This document shows, one piece after another, positions 58,701 to 64,000 of a DNA stretch of 64,000 nucleotides. Source of the DNA: Actinostola sp. cb2023 (Eukaryota > Cnidaria > Anthozoa > Actiniaria > Actinostolidae); NCBI GenBank assembly GCA_033675265.1, contig JAUJYZ010000980.1, forward strand, positions 112,515-176,514, in the 5' to 3' direction. Both the position numbers and the translations under genes were made by a program. The notes below the pieces were generated by a model that worked only from the letters and a program-made list of their open reading frames with translations, made no database searches and was not told the DNA's origin. Position 1 is the first letter of the stretch, and each line of letters starts with the position of its first letter.

Positions 58701-61700
58701 TAACTTGCGCGCACTCATTCGAACAAAATTACAATTATTCAGATTTGTGAATATTTTGTCAACAATGCCGTAACTTGCGTAACTTCGCGCGCATTCAATT
58801 TCGAACAAAATTACAATTATTCAGATTTGTGAATATTTTGTCAACAATGCCGTAACTTGCGCGCACTCATTCGAACAAAATTACAATTATTCAGATTTGT
58901 GAATATTTTGTCAACAATGCCGTAACTTGCGCGCACTCATTCGAACAAAATTACAATTATTCAGATTTGTGAATATTTTGTCAACAATGCACCGTAACTT
59001 GCGCGCACTCATTCGAACAAAATTACAATTATTCAGATTTGTGAATATTTTGTCAAAAATGCGCCGTAACTTGCGCGCACTCATTCGAACAAAATTACAA
59101 TTATTCAGATTTGTGAATATTTTGTCAACAATGCGCCGTAACTTGCGCGCACTCATTCGAACAAATTACAATTATTCAGATTTGTGAATATTTTGTCAAC
59201 AATGCGCCGTAACTTGCGCGCACTCATTCGAACAAAATTACAATTATTCAGATTTGTGAATATTTTGTCAACAATGCCGTAACTTGCGCGCACTCATTCG
59301 AACAAAATTACAATTATTCAGATTTGTGAATATTTTGTCAACAATGCGCCGTAACTTGCGCGCACTCATTCGAACAAAATTACAATTATTCAGATTTGTG
59401 AATATTTTGTCAACAATGCCGTAACTTGCGCGCACTCATTCGAACAAAATTACAATTATTCAGATTTGTGAATATTTTGTCAACAATGCCGTAACTTGCG
59501 CGCACTCATTCGAACAAAATTACAATTATTCAGATTTGTGAATATTTTGTCAACAATGCGCCGTAACTTGCGCGCACTCATTCGAACAAAATTACAATTA
59601 TTCAGATTTGTGAATATTTTGTCAACAATGCGCCGTAACTTGCGCGCACTCATTCGAACAAAATTACAATTATTCAGATTTGTGAATATTTTGTCAACAA
59701 TGCCGTAACTTGCGCGCACTCATTCGAACAAAATTACAATTATTCAGATTTGTGAATATTTTGTCAACAATGCGCCGTAACTTGCGCGCGCACTCATTCA
59801 ATTACAAAATTACAATTATTCAGATTTGTGAATATTTTGTCAAAATTACATTTATTCAATTTGTGCCGTAACTTGCCGTAACTTGCGCGCACTCTTTCGA
59901 ACAAAATTACAATTATTCAGATTTGTGAATATTTTGTCAACAATGCCGTAACTTGCGCGCACTCATTCGAACAAAATTACAATTATTCAGATTTGTGAAT
60001 ATTTTGTCAACAATGCGCCGTAACTTGCGCGCACTCATTCGAACAAAATTACAATTATTCAGATTTGTGAATATTTTGTCAACAATGCCGTAACTTGCGC
60101 GCACTCATTCGAACAAAATTACAATTATTCAGATTTGTGAATATTTTGTCAACAATGCCGTAACTTGCGCGCACTCATTCGAACAAAATTACAATTATTC
60201 AGATTTGTGAATATTTTGTCAACAATGCGCCGTAACTTGCGCGCACTCATTCGAACAAAATTACAATTATTCAGATTTGTGAATATTTTGTCAACAATGC
60301 GCCGTAACTTGCGCGCACTCATTCGAACAAAATTACAATTATTCAGATTTGTGAATATTTTGTCAACAATGCCGTAACTTGCGCGCACTCATTCGAACAA
60401 AATTACAATTATTCAGATTTGTGAATATTTTGTCAACAATGCGCCGTAACTTGCGCGCACTCATTCGAACAAAATTACAATTATTCAGATTTGTGAATAT
60501 TTTGTCAACAATGCGCCGTAACTTGCGCGCACTCATTCGAACAAAATTACAATTATTCAGATTTGTGAATATTTTGTCAACAATGCCGTAACTTGCGCGC
60601 ACTCATTCGAACAAAATTACAATTATTCAGATTTGTGAATATTTTGTCAACAATGCCCGTAACTTGCGCGCACTCATTCGAACAAAATTACAATTATTCA
60701 GATTTGTGAATATTTTGTCAACAATGCCGTAACTTGCGCGCACTCATTCGAACAAAATTACAATTATTCAGATTTGTGAATATTTTGTCAACAATGCCGT
60801 AACTTGCGCGCACTCATTCGAACAAAATTACAATTATTCAGATTTGTGAATATTTTGTCAACAATGCACCGTAACTTGCGCGCACTCTTTCGTACAAAAT
60901 TACAATTATTCAGATTTGTGAATATTTTGTCAACAATGCCGTAACTTGCGCGCACTCTTTCGTACAAAATTACAATTATTCAGATTTGTGAATATTTTGT
61001 CAACAATGCACCGTAACTTGCGCGCACTCATTCGAACAAAATTACAATTATTCAGATTTGTGAATATTTTGTCAACAATGCGCCGTAACTTGCGCGCACT
61101 CATTCGAACAAAATTACAATTATTCAGATTTGTGAATATTTTGTCAACAATGCGCCGTAACTTGCGCGCACTCATTCGAACAAAATTACAATTATTCAGA
61201 TTTGTGAATATTTTGTCAACAATGCCGTAACTTGCGCGCACTCATTCGAACAAAATTACAATTATTCAGATTTGTGAATATTTTGTCAACAATGCCGTAA
61301 CTTGCGCGCACTCATTCGAACAAAATTACAATTATTCAGATTTGTGAATATTTTGTCAACAATGCGCCGTAACTTGCGCGCACTCATTCGAACAAAATTA
61401 CAATTATTCAGATTTGTGAATATTTTGTCAACAATGCGCCGTAACTTGCGCGCACTCATTCGAACAAAATTACAATTATTCAGATTTGTGAATATTTTGT
61501 CAACAATGCCGTAACTTGCGCGCACTCATTCGAACAAAATTACAATTATTCAGATTTGTGAATATTTTGTCAACAATGCACCGTAACTTGCGCGCACTCT
61601 TTCGAACAAAATTACAATTATTCAGATTTGTGAATATTTTGTCAACAATGCGCCGTAACTTGCGCGCACTCATTCGAACAAAATTACAATTATTCAGATT

Positions 61701-64000
61701 TGTGAATATTTTGTCAACAATGCCGTAACTTGCGCGCACTCATTCAGATTTGTGAAAAACAAAATTACAATTATTCAGATTTGTGAATATTTTGTCAACA
61801 ATGCCGTAACTTGCGCGCACTCATTCGAACAAAATTACAATTATTCAGATTTGTGAATATTTTGTCAACAATGCCGTAACTTGCGCGCACTCATTCGAAC
61901 AAAATTACAATTATTCAGATTTGTGAATATTTTGTCAACAATGCACCGTAACTTGCGCGCACTCATTCGAACAAAATTACAATTATTCAGATTTGTGAAT
62001 ATTTTGTCAACAATGCGCCGTAACTTGCGCGCACTCTTTCGAACAAAATTACAATTATTCAGATTTGTGAATATTTTGTCAACAATGCGCCGTAACTTGC
62101 GCGCACTCATTCGAACAAAATTACAATTATTCAGATTTGTGAATATTTTGTCAACAATGCCGTAACTTGCGCGCACTCATTCGAACAAAATTACAATTAT
62201 TCAGATTTGTGAATATTTTGTCAACAATGCGCCGTAACTTGCGCGCACTCATTCGAACAAAATTACAATTATTCAGATTTGTGAATATTTTGTCAAAAAT
62301 GCGCCGTAACTTGCGCGCACTCATTCGAACAAAATTACAATTATTCAGATTTGTGAATATTTTGTCAAAAATGCGCCGTAACTTGCGCGCACTCATTCGA
62401 ACAAAATTACAATTATTCAGATTTGTGAATATTTTGTCAAAAATGCGCCGTAACTTGCGCGCACTCTTTCGAACAAAATTACAATTATTCAGATTTGTGA
62501 ATATTTTGTCAACAATGCCGTAACTTGCGCGCACTCATTCGAACAAAATTACAATTATTCAGATTTGTGAATATTTTGTCAACAATGCCGTAACTTGCGC
62601 GCACTCTCATTTCGAACAAAATTACAATTATTCAGATTTGTGAATATTTTGTCAACAATGCCGTAACTTGCGCGCACTCATTCGAACAAAATTACAATTA
62701 TTCAGATTTGTGAATATTTTGTCAACAATGCCGTAACTTGCGCGCACTCATTCGAACAAAATTACAATTAATCAGATTTGTGAATATTTTGTCAACAATG
62801 CACCGTAACTTGCGCGCACTCTTTCGTACAAAATTACAATTATTCAGATTTGTGAATATTTTGTCAACAATGCCGTAACTTGCGCGCACTCATTCGAACA
62901 AAATTACAATTATTCAGATTTGTGAATATTTTGTCAACAATGCACCGTAACTTGCGCGCACTCATTCGAACAAAATTACAATTATTCAGATTTGTGAATA
63001 TTTTGTCAACAATGCGCCGTAACTTGCGCGCACTCATTCGAACAAAATTACAATTATTCAGATTTGTGAATATTTTGTCAAAAATGCGCCGTAACTTGCG
63101 CGCACTCATTCGAACAAAATTACAATTATTCAGATTTGTGAATATTTTTTGTCAACAATGCGCCGTAACTTGCGCGCACTCATTCGAACAAAATTACAAT
63201 TATTCAGATTTGTGAATATTTTGTCAACAATGCGCCGTAACTTGCGCGCACTCATTCGAACAAAATTACAATTAATCAGATTTGTGAATATTTTGTCAAC
63301 AATGCACCGTAACTTGCGCGCACTCATTCGAACAAAATTACAATTATTCAGATTTGTGAAGATATTTTGTCAACAATGCGCCGTAACTTGCGCGCACTCA
63401 TTCGAACAAAATTACAATTATTCAGATTTGTGAATATTTTGTCAACAATGCGCCGTAACTTGCGCGCACTCATTCGAACAAAATTACAATTATTCAGATT
63501 TGTGAATATTTTGTCAACAATGCCGTAACTTGCGCGCACTCATTCGAACAAAATTACAATTATTCAGATTTGTGAATATTTTGTCAACAATGCGCCGTAA
63601 CTTGCGCGCACTCATTCGAACAAAATTACAATTATTCAGATTTGTGAATATTTTGTCAAAAATGCACCGTAACTTGCGCGCACTCGTTCGAACAAAATTA
63701 CAATTATTCAGATTTGTGAATATTTTGTCAACAATGCGCCGTAACTTGCGCGCACTCATTCGAACAAAATTACAATTATTCAGATTTGTGAATATTTTGT
63801 CAAAAATGCGCCGTAACTTGCGCGCACTCATTCGAACAAAATTACAATTATTCAGATTTGTGAATATTTTGTCAACAATGCGCCGTAACTTGCGCGCACT
63901 CATTCGAACAAAATTACAATTATTCAGATTTGTGAATATTTTGTCAACAATGCCGTAACTTGCGCGCACTCATTCGAACAAAATTACAATTATCAGATTT
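40775..64000. repeat. 70/72-bp satellite array, about 325 units, continues past window
   Basis: Units read, in order, GCCGTAACTTGCGCGCACTC, ATTCGAACAAAATTACAATT, ATTCAGATTTGTGAATATTT and TGTCAACAAT. A 72-bp form has ATGCGCCG or ATGCACCG at the join; a 70-bp form has ATGCCG. A common order is one 70-bp unit, one ATGCACCG unit and one or more ATGCGCCG units, giving 214-, 286- and 358-bp super-periods. ATTCA and TGAAT form a short inverted pair in every unit. The 72-bp units leave both strands open, giving repeated 24-residue peptides until a 70-bp unit shifts the frame; these are not genes. The array begins about 80 bp from the candidate signal ORF. Confidence 0.97.

Noticed and set aside
40792..63969. 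Long two-strand ORFs with 24-residue repeats (RTKLQLFRFVNILS and KIFTNLNNCNFVRMSAR)
   Set aside because: A 72-bp unit is a multiple of three and lacks stops on both strands. Each 70-bp unit breaks the frame, so the coding potential is a periodicity artefact.
40775..64000. Possible CRISPR array because of many regular short repeats
   Set aside because: There are no unique spacers; repeat follows repeat directly, and the context is an animal genome.

Overview
The window is nuclear DNA of an animal, most likely a cnidarian and probably an anthozoan. The coding evidence is metazoan: C2H2 zinc fingers with TGEKPF-type linkers, a class A GPCR with a DRY motif, and an intron-containing gene with two ShKT domains and an F5/8 type C domain. 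GT/AG introns, AATAAA signals and TATA/initiator promoters fit this. A long inverted repeat at 2888-3423 resembles repeats I associate with anthozoan genomes, but that is recollection and not a search result. Nothing looks bacterial or viral. Gene density is very low, and two satellites fill about 41.6 kb of the 64 kb (roughly 65%).

Layout, left half. 1-1100 is a decayed C2H2 zinc-finger array, broken by a stop plus frameshift, a 281-bp TIR element and a templated insertion. 1100-4220 is a cluster of non-autonomous inverted-repeat elements and a short tandem triplication. 4975-5530 is a (GCTCTT)n tract of about 91 units. It begins only 8 bp past the stop of a minus-strand rhodopsin-like GPCR (5539-6510), which carries one in-frame TAA in the second extracellular loop. 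7760-9392 is a decayed PIF/Harbinger-like transposon with a remnant DDE transposase. 9400-13526 holds no gene I recognise.

Middle. 13771-32183 is a nearly pure array of about 53 units of 347 bp. It lies between two related copies of a separate module (13527-13770 and 32184-32302) that abut AT-dinucleotide runs. This suggests the satellite grew inside, or together with, a mobile element. 32.7-37.5 kb holds a 204-bp fold-back element, a 139-bp tandem repeat with a three-unit higher-order pattern, a 42-base poly(A) run, a short hairpin and a 180-184-bp tandem repeat. A near-identical ~180-bp segment with a TATA box and a correctly spaced initiator occurs at 33.04 and at 38.55 kb, upstream of unrelated short ORFs.

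Right end. 39207-40593 (minus) is the best gene in the window: several phase-1 exons encoding ShKT-ShKT-F5/8C, presumably a secreted protein. Its poly(A) signal converges with a plus-strand AATAAA about 30 bp away. Its 5' side runs within about 180 bp into a second satellite of 70/72-bp units, which fills 40775-64000 and continues past the window. Most long ORFs in the two satellites and in the hexamer tract are by-products of periodicity, not genes.
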